Assembly (NCBI RefSeq): GCF_002162375.1
Contig: NZ_CP021425.1
Coordinates: 4,977,001 to 5,041,000 of the forward strand
Reading direction: 5' to 3'
Source: Oleiphilus messinensis
GTDB lineage: Bacteria; Pseudomonadota; Gammaproteobacteria; Pseudomonadales; Oleiphilaceae
Length of the DNA stretch: 64,000 bases
The position numbers were made by a program, and so were the translations under genes. The notes beneath the pieces are model-generated. The model searched no databases. It was not told the DNA's origin and was given only the letters and a program-made list of their open reading frames with translations. Positions 7,196 through 16,730 of the stretch are shown one piece after another; the first letter of the stretch is position 1; every line of letters begins with the position of its first letter.

Positions 7196-7939
7196 TTACC
7201 GATAGGTCAACATAGACGGTATGGTTCCGTCCAGGTGACTGAAACTGTTAAAGTAGGACAAGCTGGTTTTCCGGGTCGACTCGGGGTCAGAGGAAAACAC
7301 CAAGCGACTGATGCTGGCATTGGCGATAACATTATTCATGGCAAAGCTGGCGTTGGGCGTCATTTGCAAGACATGGGCACAGATCAACGCAATGGGCCCA
7401 CCCGATGTAAATATTAAAATATCCTGGCTACGCTCGGCTGTGCTCAGCACCTGGTTAAGAGAGGCAATAACCCGGGCCTGGAATTGTGGCCACGATTCCT
7501 GGTATTCACCATCAAAATCGCCACAGGCCCACCGTGCTATGGCCGTTTCAAATTCATGTTGAAAGACTTTTCGTGGCACTTTTGATTTTGCCAGATCTTG
7601 TGCCATCACACGTTGATCCGCCCACTCGGGCCGATGCCGAACCATGACCTCGACATGATCAAATTCATTAAAACCTGCATCAATTTCAAGCTCGGGGAGT
7701 GGCGTGGATGATTCTTGAATTGAAGTGTCTCTGGTGCAATCACTATAGCCATTGAGAAACCCGGTGTAGGTTTCCTTATGGCGGGTCATCGCACCGCTGA
7801 TGAGCCGGGTTGGCGTAATACGGGCTCGAAGATGCTCGCCCAGTAGCCTTGATTGCTGATGCCCTTTTTCAGAGAGCGCATCATAGTCGGCCTTGCCAAA
7901 TGAGGCCTGACCATGCCGGATTAAATATACGGAGCCCAT
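7196..7939 (-). CDS. Histidine phosphatase (phosphoglycerate-mutase-like) family protein
   Basis: The N-terminal LIRHGQASFG motif carries the phospho-accepting histidine at residue 9. A later TSGGPIALICAHVL segment matches the second catalytic block, although its histidine sits further along than in canonical SixA/GpmB proteins. The 247-residue length is normal. It is located between the kinase-like gene and an SDR in the same operon, with gaps below 30 bases. A role handling a phosphorylated intermediate of the pathway is an attractive inference, not a demonstrated function. Confidence 0.85.
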   Translation of the reverse strand: MGSVYLIRHGQASFGKADYDALSEKGHQQSRLLGEHLRARITPTRLISGAMTRHKETYTGFLNGYSDCTRDTSIQESSTPLPELEIDAGFNEFDHVEVMVRHRPEWADQRVMAQDLAKSKVPRKVFQHEFETAIARWACGDFDGEYQESWPQFQARVIASLNQVLSTAERSQDILIFTSGGPIALICAHVLQMTPNASFAMNNVIANASISRLVFSSDPESTRKTSLSYFNSFSHLDGTIPSMLTYR

Positions 7940-7956
7940 ATTCTTCCTCCAGACAA

Positions 7957-9021
7957 CTACAATGAGCTCTGCTCAATCATGCGCAAGCAGCGCTGCTCCA
8001 TATACTTCGCCGCAAAGCCAAATCCGGAAAAACGCTTGTCCTTCGTCTGGCCATGAAAGTACCGATAGTATATTTGCTGAATGATCACGGCTAAGCGAAA
8101 CAAACCGTATATCTCATAGAAATCAAATGACTTGACCTGATAGCCCGTTTTTGACAGGTAATAATCGACCACTTGCTGCCGGGTCATCATGCCTTTTTCA
8201 TGGGTCGGTTGGCGACGCATCATTTGAAACTGGGGATCATCATCAGTTTGAACCCAGTACGCTAATGAATTACCAAGATCCATAAGTGGATCACCAAGCG
8301 TCGCCATTTCCCAATCCAATACACCGATTACGTGCTGGGGATCGTCAACGGCCAAAACCACATTATCAAAACGGAAATCGTTGTGAATAACGCAAGTCGC
8401 CACATCCTCGGGCATTTTATCTTCAAGCCACTGCATAACCACTTCAAAGTCACTTGCATCTTCGGTCATGGCTTTCCGGTACCGGTCTGACCACCCCAGA
8501 ATCTGACGCGCTACGTAGCCACTCCCCTTCCCGATTCCGGCAAGGTCTGCTGCTTGATAATCCACTCCATGCAGTTCAATTAATTTATCAACCACATTCG
8601 TACACAGCTGTCTGACGCCCTCAACACTCAAGCCCATTTGCGCGTCCAGATTCTGTCGGGGAATAATTCCAACCAGGCGCTCCATGACATAAAAGTCACA
8701 GTCCATGACCTCCGTTTGTTCAGCAATCAATACAACTTCAGGTACATAGGGGTAAACCGGTTTCAGCGCACTCATAATCCGGGCTTCCCGAACCATATCA
8801 TGGGCTGATTTCGCTTTTTTACCGAACGGTGGGCGGCGCAGGATCAAATCCCGCTCGGGGTAACTGATTAAATAAGTCAAATTGGAAGCGCCCCCCGGAA
8901 ACTGTTTTATCTCCGGCGTACCACTCAGCCCGCTCAAGTGGGGCTTTAAATAACGATCGACGCGCTCAACATCGAGTTCCTCGCCATCCCGAATATTCTT
9001 TGCTTGATCAACTAAAGACAT
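7957..9021 (-). CDS. APH-fold phosphotransferase, ACAD10/11- or LvaA-like
   Basis: The protein (354 residues from this start) has the aminoglycoside-phosphotransferase fold: a GGASNLTYLI nucleotide loop near the N-terminus, the Brenner motif VIHNDFRFDNVV, and the metal-binding LDWEMATLGDPLMDLG. The ATG at 9021 follows a GGAGAG ribosome site; the frame also extends to 9102 inside the upstream SDR, which is unlikely to be used. Homologues fused to or encoded beside acyl-CoA dehydrogenases phosphorylate 4-hydroxyacyl-CoA (human ACAD10/11, Pseudomonas LvaA). The acyl-CoA dehydrogenase in this operon fits that pairing. Confidence 0.85.
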   Translation of the reverse strand: MSLVDQAKNIRDGEELDVERVDRYLKPHLSGLSGTPEIKQFPGGASNLTYLISYPERDLILRRPPFGKKAKSAHDMVREARIMSALKPVYPYVPEVVLIAEQTEVMDCDFYVMERLVGIIPRQNLDAQMGLSVEGVRQLCTNVVDKLIELHGVDYQAADLAGIGKGSGYVARQILGWSDRYRKAMTEDASDFEVVMQWLEDKMPEDVATCVIHNDFRFDNVVLAVDDPQHVIGVLDWEMATLGDPLMDLGNSLAYWVQTDDDPQFQMMRRQPTHEKGMMTRQQVVDYYLSKTGYQVKSFDFYEIYGLFRLAVIIQQIYYRYFHGQTKDKRFSGFGFAAKYMEQRCLRMIEQSSL

Positions 9022-9040
9022 CAGAAATCTCTCCACAATC

Positions 9041-9853
9041 TCATGCTTTTTTCTTCGCCAGGAATTTTTTGGTCTGATACGCCATGACAAAGCTGAATAC
9101 ATCCGGCATGACCCGTTTGAGCTGCCACATCCGTTTTTCAGGTTTGTGTGTCACCACCCAAAACTGTTTTTTACGGACGGCATCAAATATCGCATCCGCA
9201 ACATTTTCTGCCGTTACTCCGGAACGTTTCATGAGCTTGTTTACGGCGGACTGGACCCCCCCCTGGTGAGACCGGAGGGATTCCGTCAGGTTCGTCGGAA
9301 AAAATGCGGGGCAGACCACGCTGGTATGAATACCGTCATCACTCAACTCGACTCTTAGCGTTTCCGACAACGAAATCACGCCCGCTTTCGCGACATTGTA
9401 TCCCGCCATTTTCGGGGCATTCATGAGACCGGCAGCAGAGGCAATATTGACAAAGTAACCGTCTCCCTGAGCTTTGAATACCGGTGTGAAGACACGACAA
9501 CCGCGGACAACCCCCATCAGGTTAATATCGACAACCCAATCCCAATCGGCCAGTGAAACCTCTTCGATGCCGCCTGCGGTTCCGCCAACACCCGCATTGT
9601 TGACAACAATATCGACCCCGCGCCAACGCTTCATCAGCTCGTCTTTTACTGCCAGAATACTGTTCTCATCCCGCACATCACACAGCTGAAAAAATGAATC
9701 TGGCTGCAATGCTTTCAGCTCTGCTTCGGCCTCAGCTCCCCGCTCCAGATTTACATCGCCAATACACACCTGATGTCCCTCACGTGCGTAACGCATCGCG
9801 ATTGCTTTCCCTAAACCACTGGCTCCGCCGGTTATAAACACTCGTTTTAGCAT
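9041..9853 (-). CDS. Short-chain dehydrogenase/reductase (SDR)
   Basis: The 270-residue SDR has TGGASGLGKA at the N-terminus, NNAG, and a YNVAK active site preceded by the serine in NIASAAG. The C-terminus is basic (KFLAKKKA). It is second in the five-gene operon, with 19 bases to the next start and 81 bases after the acyl-CoA dehydrogenase. The substrate is unknown; oxidation or reduction of a hydroxy- or ketoacyl intermediate is likely from the neighbours. Confidence 0.87.
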   Translation of the reverse strand: MLKRVFITGGASGLGKAIAMRYAREGHQVCIGDVNLERGAEAEAELKALQPDSFFQLCDVRDENSILAVKDELMKRWRGVDIVVNNAGVGGTAGGIEEVSLADWDWVVDINLMGVVRGCRVFTPVFKAQGDGYFVNIASAAGLMNAPKMAGYNVAKAGVISLSETLRVELSDDGIHTSVVCPAFFPTNLTESLRSHQGGVQSAVNKLMKRSGVTAENVADAIFDAVRKKQFWVVTHKPEKRMWQLKRVMPDVFSFVMAYQTKKFLAKKKA

Positions 9854-9934
9854 TATTTTTCCTACCTGGTAATGTTGACTGTCCTGCCTGATTCTCGTCC
9901 TGCCTTTTTATTCGACCGTGTAAGACAATTCGTT

Positions 9935-11152
9935 CTATTTGCTTTTGGTTTTGTACTTCGCCAATTCAAATTTGGATATCAGACCCCGATGAACTTCATC
10001 CGGGCCGTCCGCTAAACGCAAACATCGGGCGTAAGCGTAAATCTGGGTCAGAGGAAAGTCATCAGACATCCCCGCACCACCGTGCATTTGAATCGCTTGA
10101 TCTGTAATGGTCTGCAGGACATTGGGGGCAACGACCTTGATTTGTGAAACTTCACTCATGGCTGCCATAACACCCTTGGTATCAAGCATCCACGCCGCTT
10201 TGAGCGTTAATAATCGAGCTTGTTCGATTGCCATTCGGGCATTGGCGACAATATCGCGATTTCCGCCCAGATTAATAATCGGCTTGCCGAATGCTTCGCG
10301 ACTCATGGCACGCTCAATCATTAACTTCAAAACACGCTCGGAAGCGCCAATTGCGCGCATACAATGATGAATCCGGCCCGGCCCCAAGCGACCTTGAGCA
10401 ATTTCAAACCCCCGTCCCACACCTTTGATTACAGCGGAAACGGGCAACCTGACATTGGTAAAACTGACTTCGCCATGGCCATAAGGTTCATCCAGATCAC
10501 CAAAAACAGGCAACATGCGTTCGACTTTTACGCCAGGCATATCTTTCGGTACCAACACCATGGAGTGCTGTTGATGCCGGGGGGCATCAGGATTACTCAG
10601 ACCCATAAAAATAAGGACTTTGCAATCGGGATGGCCAATTCCGGTACTCCACCATTTGCGGCCATTCAAAACAATTTCATCCCCTTCAATCATTGCCGTT
10701 GCAGCCATATTGGTGGCATCAGAGGAAGCGACATCCGGCTCAGTCATGCAGAAAGCCGAACGGATTTCGCCTTCCAGTAACGGTGCCAGCCACTGCGCCT
10801 TTTGTTCCTCAGAACCAAAATGTGCCAGTACTTCCATATTTCCCGTGTCAGGGGCATTACAATTGAATATTTCCGGCGCAATGAAGCTCTTCCCGGTTTC
10901 TTCTGCGATCAACGCATACTCAGCATTGGTCAAACCGGGACCGTATTCAGGCATCGGCAAAAACATATTCCACAACCCTGCCGCCTTCGCCTTGGCCTTT
11001 AATTCTCTAATGACGGGCAAGACAACCCACGGATTTTCCTGCTGACGCAGGGTCCGGAAGTATTCATCCTCAATCGGGATAATTTCTTCCGCCATGAAGG
11101 CTTTAACACGCTTTAGATAGTCTTGAGCTTTGGCGCTGATCGAAAAATCCAT
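9935..11152 (-). CDS. Acyl-CoA dehydrogenase, ACAD10/11- or LvaC-like
   Basis: The 405-residue flavoprotein has the acyl-CoA dehydrogenase signature AFCMTEPDVASSDATN in the middle domain, the FAD-binding C-terminal helices and the QMHGGAGMSDDFPLTQIYAYAR block. In the ACAD11/LvaC branch these enzymes remove phosphate from 4-phosphoacyl-CoA instead of, or together with, simple dehydrogenation. The kinase-like partner two genes downstream supports that branch. It is the first gene of the operon and is divergent from the LysR gene, with a 161-bp shared control region. Confidence 0.88.
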   Translation of the reverse strand: MDFSISAKAQDYLKRVKAFMAEEIIPIEDEYFRTLRQQENPWVVLPVIRELKAKAKAAGLWNMFLPMPEYGPGLTNAEYALIAEETGKSFIAPEIFNCNAPDTGNMEVLAHFGSEEQKAQWLAPLLEGEIRSAFCMTEPDVASSDATNMAATAMIEGDEIVLNGRKWWSTGIGHPDCKVLIFMGLSNPDAPRHQQHSMVLVPKDMPGVKVERMLPVFGDLDEPYGHGEVSFTNVRLPVSAVIKGVGRGFEIAQGRLGPGRIHHCMRAIGASERVLKLMIERAMSREAFGKPIINLGGNRDIVANARMAIEQARLLTLKAAWMLDTKGVMAAMSEVSQIKVVAPNVLQTITDQAIQMHGGAGMSDDFPLTQIYAYARCLRLADGPDEVHRGLISKFELAKYKTKSK

Positions 11153-11234
11153 GTTGAATGACCTCTGTTCAGGGTTTTATTTGATGGAGAAAAAGACTAC
11201 TCTCGGACTTCACATAAAACCAATGAATAGTTTT

Positions 11235-11252
11235 AATTAGTCTTGATTAATT
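11235..11252. promoter_or_regulatory. Candidate LysR-type operator between divergent genes
   Basis: AATTA and TAATT flank an 8-base centre in an AT-rich dyad that fits the T-N11-A pattern of LysR boxes. It lies about midway in the only region shared by the acyl-CoA dehydrogenase operon and the LysR gene. It is assigned by pattern and position only. Confidence 0.35.
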
Positions 11253-11313
11253 TGATTCATGATTGTAAGTACAACCGATAGCCCGAAACCCTTGAATTCT
11301 ACAAAGGCTGCAT

Positions 11314-12225
11314 ATGTCTCTTCACAAGGTAGACCTGAATCTGTTTATTGTCTTCGAGGCAATTTATAACGAAGGAAATCTCACGCGGGCAGCAGATGTA
11401 CTGCATTTGACACAACCCGCGGTGAGCCATGCCCTGGCACGCTTGAGGGAGCAGTTCGCAGATCCTCTGTTTGTGCGTAAAGGGTCTTTGATGGAGCCCA
11501 CGGCACGGGCTCGAAGCATTGTGAACGATGTGCGCCAGTCACTACAGGTATTGCAGAACACCCTGACACCGGATTCCGATTTTGATTTTCGCGGTAGTGA
11601 GCGACAATTTACCTTCTGCCTGCGCGACGTGCTTGAAGCCACGTGTTTGCCACAATTGCTCGCCTATTTGAACCGTGAAGCACCGAACATCAGTATTATC
11701 AGTCAACGCTTGCCCAGGCGAGACCTTGAGAGCCAACTCGCATCCGGACGCCTGGATTTCGCCTTGGATGTCCTGCTCGCGGTAAGTGACGATATCCATC
11801 ATGAACTGATGTCCCAAGATAATCTGGTTGTCATTGCCCGCAACAATCACCCTGCACTACATGCAGGGCTCGATATCTATGGTTATCTGAGCCAACAACA
11901 CATTCTGGTATCTTCGCGCTCGGAAGGCCCGGGTGTTGAAGATTTCGAACTCAGCCGACATGGCTTACAGCGTCAGATAAGTCTGCGCTGCCAACACTAC
12001 TATGCGGCATTCAGAGTGGTGCAACAAAGCGATTTACTGCTCACCATGCCGCAAACCTACGCCAGAATTCTCAATGCCTCCGGTGAGAATACAATTTATC
12101 CTATGCCGGTAGAGATTCCGCCCATTGATGTACATCTGTACTGGCATAAAAATGTCGAAAAGGATGCAGGCAACCGCTGGCTGCGGGAAAAAATACTCGA
12201 GTTGGGTGTCTCGACACTAATTTGA
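11314..12225 (+). CDS. LysR-family transcriptional regulator
   Basis: The 303-residue protein has a typical N-terminal winged helix-turn-helix (NLFIVFEAIYNEGNLTRAADVLHLTQPAVSHALARLRE, residues 8-46) and a substrate-binding domain for the rest. It is divergent from the acyl-CoA dehydrogenase operon, the usual layout for a regulator of its neighbour, so it probably controls that operon and itself. The inducer is not evident; an acyl-CoA or hydroxy acid is a reasonable guess from the operon content. Confidence 0.9.
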   Translation: MSLHKVDLNLFIVFEAIYNEGNLTRAADVLHLTQPAVSHALARLREQFADPLFVRKGSLMEPTARARSIVNDVRQSLQVLQNTLTPDSDFDFRGSERQFTFCLRDVLEATCLPQLLAYLNREAPNISIISQRLPRRDLESQLASGRLDFALDVLLAVSDDIHHELMSQDNLVVIARNNHPALHAGLDIYGYLSQQHILVSSRSEGPGVEDFELSRHGLQRQISLRCQHYYAAFRVVQQSDLLLTMPQTYARILNASGENTIYPMPVEIPPIDVHLYWHKNVEKDAGNRWLREKILELGVSTLI

Positions 12226-12417
12226 TGCTCACGCCCAAATGATGAGAGCTGGATCACGAAACTGGATAGAAATGGTGAAAAAAGCCCCAATATGAATCAC
12301 TCGGGTTTGCCAAACCGGAACAACAGGCGCAAACTAGCTGGCCATTATTCGAGCCCTCTTCACGCTCAATACTTACAAAAACAATATCAATATAGTGAAG
12401 AATCAGGTATCAGAACT

Positions 12418-13602
12418 ATGGATAGCAAGCTAGTTGAACCCAAATACCGGGACCAGATCACCCGACAGCTCGGGGATGATCTGTCACGTCGCTCACTGAT
12501 CGGCACCATAGTTTATCTCCTTATCTGGGCCGCTTTAATGCTGCCATCCATGTCGGAACTCACCAACCGGGGCCATAACACGGCCTTGCTGATTTGTACC
12601 GCTGCCGTACTTACCGTTTCGGTACTTCGCCTAGCACTCGTTCTCTTTTATCGGGAGAAAGCCAAAAAGCTCAATACGCCATCACTCTGGCCGCTGCAAC
12701 TCGGGGTTTTCACATCCGGCGCAGTCTGGGGGCTGATTTGTTATTATCTGATCAGTACGCCCGCCTTTGCCGATTGCACGATGTCACTCTTTGTTGCAAC
12801 TGCAGGGCTTTGCGCCGGAGGGATTACGTCTCTCGCGCCTTCCAAAGAATCTGTCAGCATTTACCTGTTTACACTGGTGACACCACTTGCAGCAGGACTG
12901 CTCGTCGCGGATGTGCCCCGTGCCACATCCATCGCCTGGCTTTTCAGTATTTATGTGTGTGGCCTTTACGCCATATCGGGTTTACACCGACGGGAGTACT
13001 TTAGTGCGCTCAATACCAAAATGAAGCTGGTTGAACAAACTGAACGACTTAGCCAGTTGAACACAATTGACCCGCTAACCGGTTTGAAAAACAGACGCTT
13101 TTTCGAGACTCAACTAAGTTACGAGTTCAAACGAGCAGTTCGAGAAGAATCATCGATCGCAATCATTCTTCTCGATTTGGATTACTTTAAAGCGATAAAC
13201 GATCAGTTCGGGCACCTGATCGGTGATGAATGTCTGAAAGAAATGGCGCGCACTATCAGCTGTCAGCTAAACCGTTCTCTGGATATTGTGGCCCGATACG
13301 GCGGAGAAGAGTTTGCGGTCATTCTACCCAACACCGCCCAACAAGATGCATATTTACTCGCCGACAAGCTTCGCCAGAAAATTGAGCATATGTCCATTAA
13401 GGTCCATGCCAAAACAGTACAATTCACCGCGAGTTTCGGACTCTCTACGATTATTCCGACTATTAACGACAGTGAAATTGAGCTCTTGTCACAGGCAGAT
13501 ATTGCACTGTATGCAGCCAAAAACAACGGGCGTAATCGTGTTGAAATTTTCGATCCGGATTCATCCGCTTCTTTTGACCTTGTCTGTCAGGGGGCCGTTT
13601 AA
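12418..13602 (+). CDS. Membrane-bound diguanylate cyclase (GGDEF domain)
   Basis: The N-terminal half contains about six hydrophobic segments; the C-terminal half is a GGDEF domain with active-site GGEEF (RYGGEEFAVILP) and an inhibitory RxxD site (RSLD) five residues before it. It should synthesise c-di-GMP with product inhibition. The ATG at 12418 gives 394 residues beginning MDSKLVEPKYRDQ. The frame extends to an ATG at 12292, but that 42-residue extension looks non-conserved and neither start has a strong ribosome site. The stop overlaps the convergent response-regulator stop by four bases. Confidence 0.85.
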   Translation: MDSKLVEPKYRDQITRQLGDDLSRRSLIGTIVYLLIWAALMLPSMSELTNRGHNTALLICTAAVLTVSVLRLALVLFYREKAKKLNTPSLWPLQLGVFTSGAVWGLICYYLISTPAFADCTMSLFVATAGLCAGGITSLAPSKESVSIYLFTLVTPLAAGLLVADVPRATSIAWLFSIYVCGLYAISGLHRREYFSALNTKMKLVEQTERLSQLNTIDPLTGLKNRRFFETQLSYEFKRAVREESSIAIILLDLDYFKAINDQFGHLIGDECLKEMARTISCQLNRSLDIVARYGGEEFAVILPNTAQQDAYLLADKLRQKIEHMSIKVHAKTVQFTASFGLSTIIPTINDSEIELLSQADIALYAAKNNGRNRVEIFDPDSSASFDLVCQGAV

Positions 13603-14261
13603 GCGAGGTCTGAACTACCGGGATTATCCACTTCCAATTGTTGTACTGCGATAACAGCCTGAGTCCGGTTACGCACGCCCAGTTTTCGGAACAAAGCGGT
13701 AATATGCGCTTTTACTGTGGCTTCGGACACATCCAGATCATAAGCAATCTGTTTGTTTAACATACCTTCAGTGAGCATACCGAGGACTCTAAACTGCTGA
13801 GGCGTCAGAGTCGCGAGCTTTTCCGAGAAATCGGTTGGTGCACTTTCCATTTGCGCGACTTTCGATTTAACGTCATCCGGTAACCAGATTTCCCCGTTTA
13901 GCACCACTTGAATCGCCGAGGTTATCGCAGGCAAGGAGGATGATTTGGGAATAAAACCCGATGCACCGTAATCCAGCGCTTTGCGAATCACAGGCAACTC
14001 CTCACTCCCGGAAACCATAACCACCGGTAAGCCTGGATATTGACCACGCATAAATGCCAACCCGGAGAAGCCGTGGGCTCCCGGCATCTTCAAATCCAAC
14101 AGCACCAAATCCAGGTCACTGTTACTTTCTACGGCATCCTGCAGGGCTGCTATTGTATCCACCTCATGAATGGCAACGTCTTCAACGGCCTGATTAACTG
14201 CCTGACGCAGCGCGGCACGAAACAACGGGTGGTCATCTGCAATGATAATTTGATATGCCAT
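13599..14261 (-). CDS. NarL/FixJ-type response regulator next to acs (CrbR-like)
   Basis: A 220-residue two-domain regulator. It has a receiver domain with IADDHPLF and phospho-acceptor Asp in LDLVLLDLKMPG, then a LuxR-type helix-turn-helix (LTPQQFRVLGMLTEGMLNKQIAYDLDVSEATVKAHI). Response regulators of this type activate acs in Pseudomonas and Vibrio (CrbR and related), and this gene lies just downstream of acs on the same strand. The cognate kinase is not in the window. The terminator between acs and this gene suggests its own promoter. Confidence 0.88.
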   Translation of the reverse strand: MAYQIIIADDHPLFRAALRQAVNQAVEDVAIHEVDTIAALQDAVESNSDLDLVLLDLKMPGAHGFSGLAFMRGQYPGLPVVMVSGSEELPVIRKALDYGASGFIPKSSSLPAITSAIQVVLNGEIWLPDDVKSKVAQMESAPTDFSEKLATLTPQQFRVLGMLTEGMLNKQIAYDLDVSEATVKAHITALFRKLGVRNRTQAVIAVQQLEVDNPGSSDLA

Positions 14262-14297
14262 TCGAACTACGAACTCCTGTTCAATTGCTGAAACAAG

Positions 14298-14322
14298 AAG
14301 CCGCGGTAAATCACGCGGCTTC
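14298..14322 (-). terminator. Terminator hairpin downstream of acs
   Basis: A perfect 9-bp stem GAAGCCGCG / CGCGGCTTC with a 7-base loop. On the minus strand it is followed by the T-rich TTGTTTC. It separates acs from the response-regulator gene. Confidence 0.65.
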
Positions 14323-14358
14323 TGATCAGCATAGAAGGCGATCCATTACTTGTCAGGA

Positions 14359-16302
14359 CTAACTCACTCGATTTTCGATCAAGTCATCCACAACAGTTGG
14401 ATCTGCCAGGGTTGATGTATCTCCAAGACTGGAGAAGTCATTTGCTGCAATCTTGCGCAGAATCCGGCGCATAATTTTGCCCGACCGGGTTTTAGGCAAA
14501 CCGGATGCCCACTGGATCAGATCCGGAGATGCGACCGGCCCGATTTCCTGCCGAACCCATGCCACCAGTTCAGATTTGAGCTCGTCGGTTGGGTGGGCGT
14601 CATGGGTCAGGGTGATATACACATAGATTCCCTCGCCTTTGATATTGTGTGGATAACCCACCACAGCGGCTTCCGCGACTTTAGGATGGGCAACCAAGGC
14701 ACTTTCTATTTCTGCGGTACCCAATCGGTGTCCGGACACGTTTAAAACATCATCCACGCGACCCGTGATCCAGTAGTAACCGTCTTCATCTCGCTTCGCG
14801 CCATCACCCGTAAAATACATACCTTTATAGGTGCTGAAATAGGTTTGGACAAAGCGCTCATGATCACCAAAAACGGTTCTCATTTGCCCCGGCCAACTGT
14901 CCAGAATAACCAGGTTACCAGAAGTTGCCCCTTCCAGAATATTTCCTTCAGGATCAACCAAAGCAGGTTGCACACCGAAAAATGGCCGTGTCGCAGACCC
15001 AGGCTTCATATCGGTAGCACCAGGTAAAGGTGTAATCAACACTCCCCCTGTTTCCGTTTGCCACCAGGTATCAACAATCGCACAACGACTGTCTCCCATA
15101 ACGCGGTGATACCACTCCCAGGCTTCTGGATTGATCGGCTCCCCGACACTGCCCAGCAAGCGCAGGCTGGTTCGCTTGCTTTGCTTAACAAACTCATCGC
15201 CTTCTGCCATGAGGGCCCGGATGGCAGTAGGTGCAGTGTAGAGCACGTTAACGTTATGTTTATCGACGACCTTGCCAAATCGAGAGCTATCCGGATAGTT
15301 GGGCACCCCTTCGAACAACACCGTGGTTGCACCGTTCGCGAGCGGTCCGTAGAGAATGTAGGAATGACCTGTAACCCAACCAAAATCTGCAGTACACCAA
15401 TAAACATCACCGTCTCGATAGTCAAATACATATTGGTGTGTCATGGAAGCATAAACCAGATATCCACCCGTTGTATGCAATACTCCTTTGGGTGCCCCGG
15501 TAGAGCCTGAGGTATACAGTATGAATAAAGGGTCTTCCGCACTCATTTCTTCGGGGGGACAATCTGCAGATACCGCTGCCACCTGATCATGCCACCAAAG
15601 ATCCCGACCTTCGTGCCAGTCGACATCACCGCCGGTTCGCTGCAATACAATAACGTTGTCGACGTGTTTTGCACCATCTTTCGTTAAGGCTCGATCTACA
15701 TTACGTTTCAAAGGAATACTTCGGCCGCCTCGTACCCCCTCATCCGCAGTAATTACAATTGACGATTTACCGTTTTCAATGCGCCCTGCCAGTGCTTCTG
15801 GAGAAAAACCACCAAAAACCACCGAGTGTACAGCCCCGATACGCGCACAGGCCAGCATCGCGATCGCAGTTTCGGGCACCATGGGCATGTAAATGGTAAC
15901 AACATCGCCTTTCTTGACACCGTTTGCTTTCAGCACGTTGGCAAATTTGCAGGTATCTTCGTAGAGCTCACGATAAGTAATATTTCGGGAAACTTCCGGA
16001 TCATCCCCTTCATAAATGATCGCAGTCTGGTCACCCCGTTCAGCCAGGTGGCGATCCAGGCAATTTGCAGATGCATTCAGTGTACCGTCTTCGAACCACT
16101 TGATTGAAACATTGTGGTGATCATAAGAGGTGTTTTTGACTTGGGTATAAGGTTTGATCCAGTCGATACGCTTGCCTTCCTCGCCCCAAAATGCAGCAGG
16201 ATCATCGATCGACTTTTTATACAGTTGAAGATATTTTTCGTTATCCAGATAGGTGTGAGCCTTGGCGGATTCAGGCACTGGATAAGTCTTAACTTCACTC
16301 AT
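14359..16302 (-). CDS. acs: Acetyl-CoA synthetase (AMP-forming)
   Basis: The full-length 647-residue enzyme has the AMP-binding motif [19 protein letters not shown], the WWQTETG motif and the C-terminal acetylatable-lysine motif [11 protein letters not shown]. It activates acetate to acetyl-CoA through acetyl-AMP, feeding acetate from beta-oxidation or overflow back into metabolism. An AGGGGAAG ribosome site precedes the ATG. Its upstream region carries an operator-like palindrome at 16382-16395. The gene appears monocistronic because of the hairpin downstream. Confidence 0.96.
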   Translation of the reverse strand: MSEVKTYPVPESAKAHTYLDNEKYLQLYKKSIDDPAAFWGEEGKRIDWIKPYTQVKNTSYDHHNVSIKWFEDGTLNASANCLDRHLAERGDQTAIIYEGDDPEVSRNITYRELYEDTCKFANVLKANGVKKGDVVTIYMPMVPETAIAMLACARIGAVHSVVFGGFSPEALAGRIENGKSSIVITADEGVRGGRSIPLKRNVDRALTKDGAKHVDNVIVLQRTGGDVDWHEGRDLWWHDQVAAVSADCPPEEMSAEDPLFILYTSGSTGAPKGVLHTTGGYLVYASMTHQYVFDYRDGDVYWCTADFGWVTGHSYILYGPLANGATTVLFEGVPNYPDSSRFGKVVDKHNVNVLYTAPTAIRALMAEGDEFVKQSKRTSLRLLGSVGEPINPEAWEWYHRVMGDSRCAIVDTWWQTETGGVLITPLPGATDMKPGSATRPFFGVQPALVDPEGNILEGATSGNLVILDSWPGQMRTVFGDHERFVQTYFSTYKGMYFTGDGAKRDEDGYYWITGRVDDVLNVSGHRLGTAEIESALVAHPKVAEAAVVGYPHNIKGEGIYVYITLTHDAHPTDELKSELVAWVRQEIGPVASPDLIQWASGLPKTRSGKIMRRILRKIAANDFSSLGDTSTLADPTVVDDLIENRVS

Positions 16303-16381
16303 GGTGCTTCCCCTTGTTATTTTTGCAGTATTGTGTTTATTTTTCCTACTAGTTCTACTCTGATGGTGTCATCCAGAAAAT

Positions 16382-16395
16382 TAGACCATTGTCTA
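16382..16395. promoter_or_regulatory. Operator-like palindrome upstream of acs
   Basis: TAGAC-CATT-GTCTA is a 5-bp perfect dyad about 80 bases upstream of the acs start, and a further TAGAC half-site follows at 16401-16405. The position suits an activator such as the adjacent NarL-type regulator. The 16303-16730 gap otherwise shows no gene. Confidence 0.35.
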
Positions 16396-16691
16396 GAACA
16401 TAGACCTCAAGCAGCATTTACACCATACCGCGCTATAAATCCGCTAATATCCATCGTTATAAAACTGCAGAAAAAGCAACAAACCACCGCATTCCATTAA
16501 TAAATTAGAACAATAGTATCAAGATCTTATATCACAAAAATGTTTATATACAGAAAAACATATGTTTTTTGACAGTTAGAATAGAAGAAACGCGCGGGTT
16601 TTCTGGGTGATAGACTAAAGTCTCAAGAACGGAAACACCTTTCAGTGGGATATGGAACACTAGAACACGAGGAAGGTTGAGAAGTAAGAAA

Positions 16692-16720
16692 CCATGGCGC
16701 TTGAGTTCCATGCGCCATGG
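16692..16720 (-). terminator. Hairpin downstream of the fatty acyl-CoA reductase gene
   Basis: CCATGGCGC and GCGCCATGG form a perfect 9-bp stem with an 11-base loop, 10 bases after the reductase stop. On the minus strand it is followed by TTTCTTACTT, so termination is likely. Confidence 0.6.
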
Positions 16721-16730
16721 CCAATACCAT

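Noticed and set aside
9022-9102. Upstream extension of the kinase-like gene into the SDR gene
   Set aside because: A good ribosome site precedes the ATG at 9021, and the extension has no family similarity.
16544-16730. Small minus-strand frame after the fatty acyl-CoA reductase
   Set aside because: It overlaps the reductase end and the terminator-like hairpin, and its composition is not protein-like.
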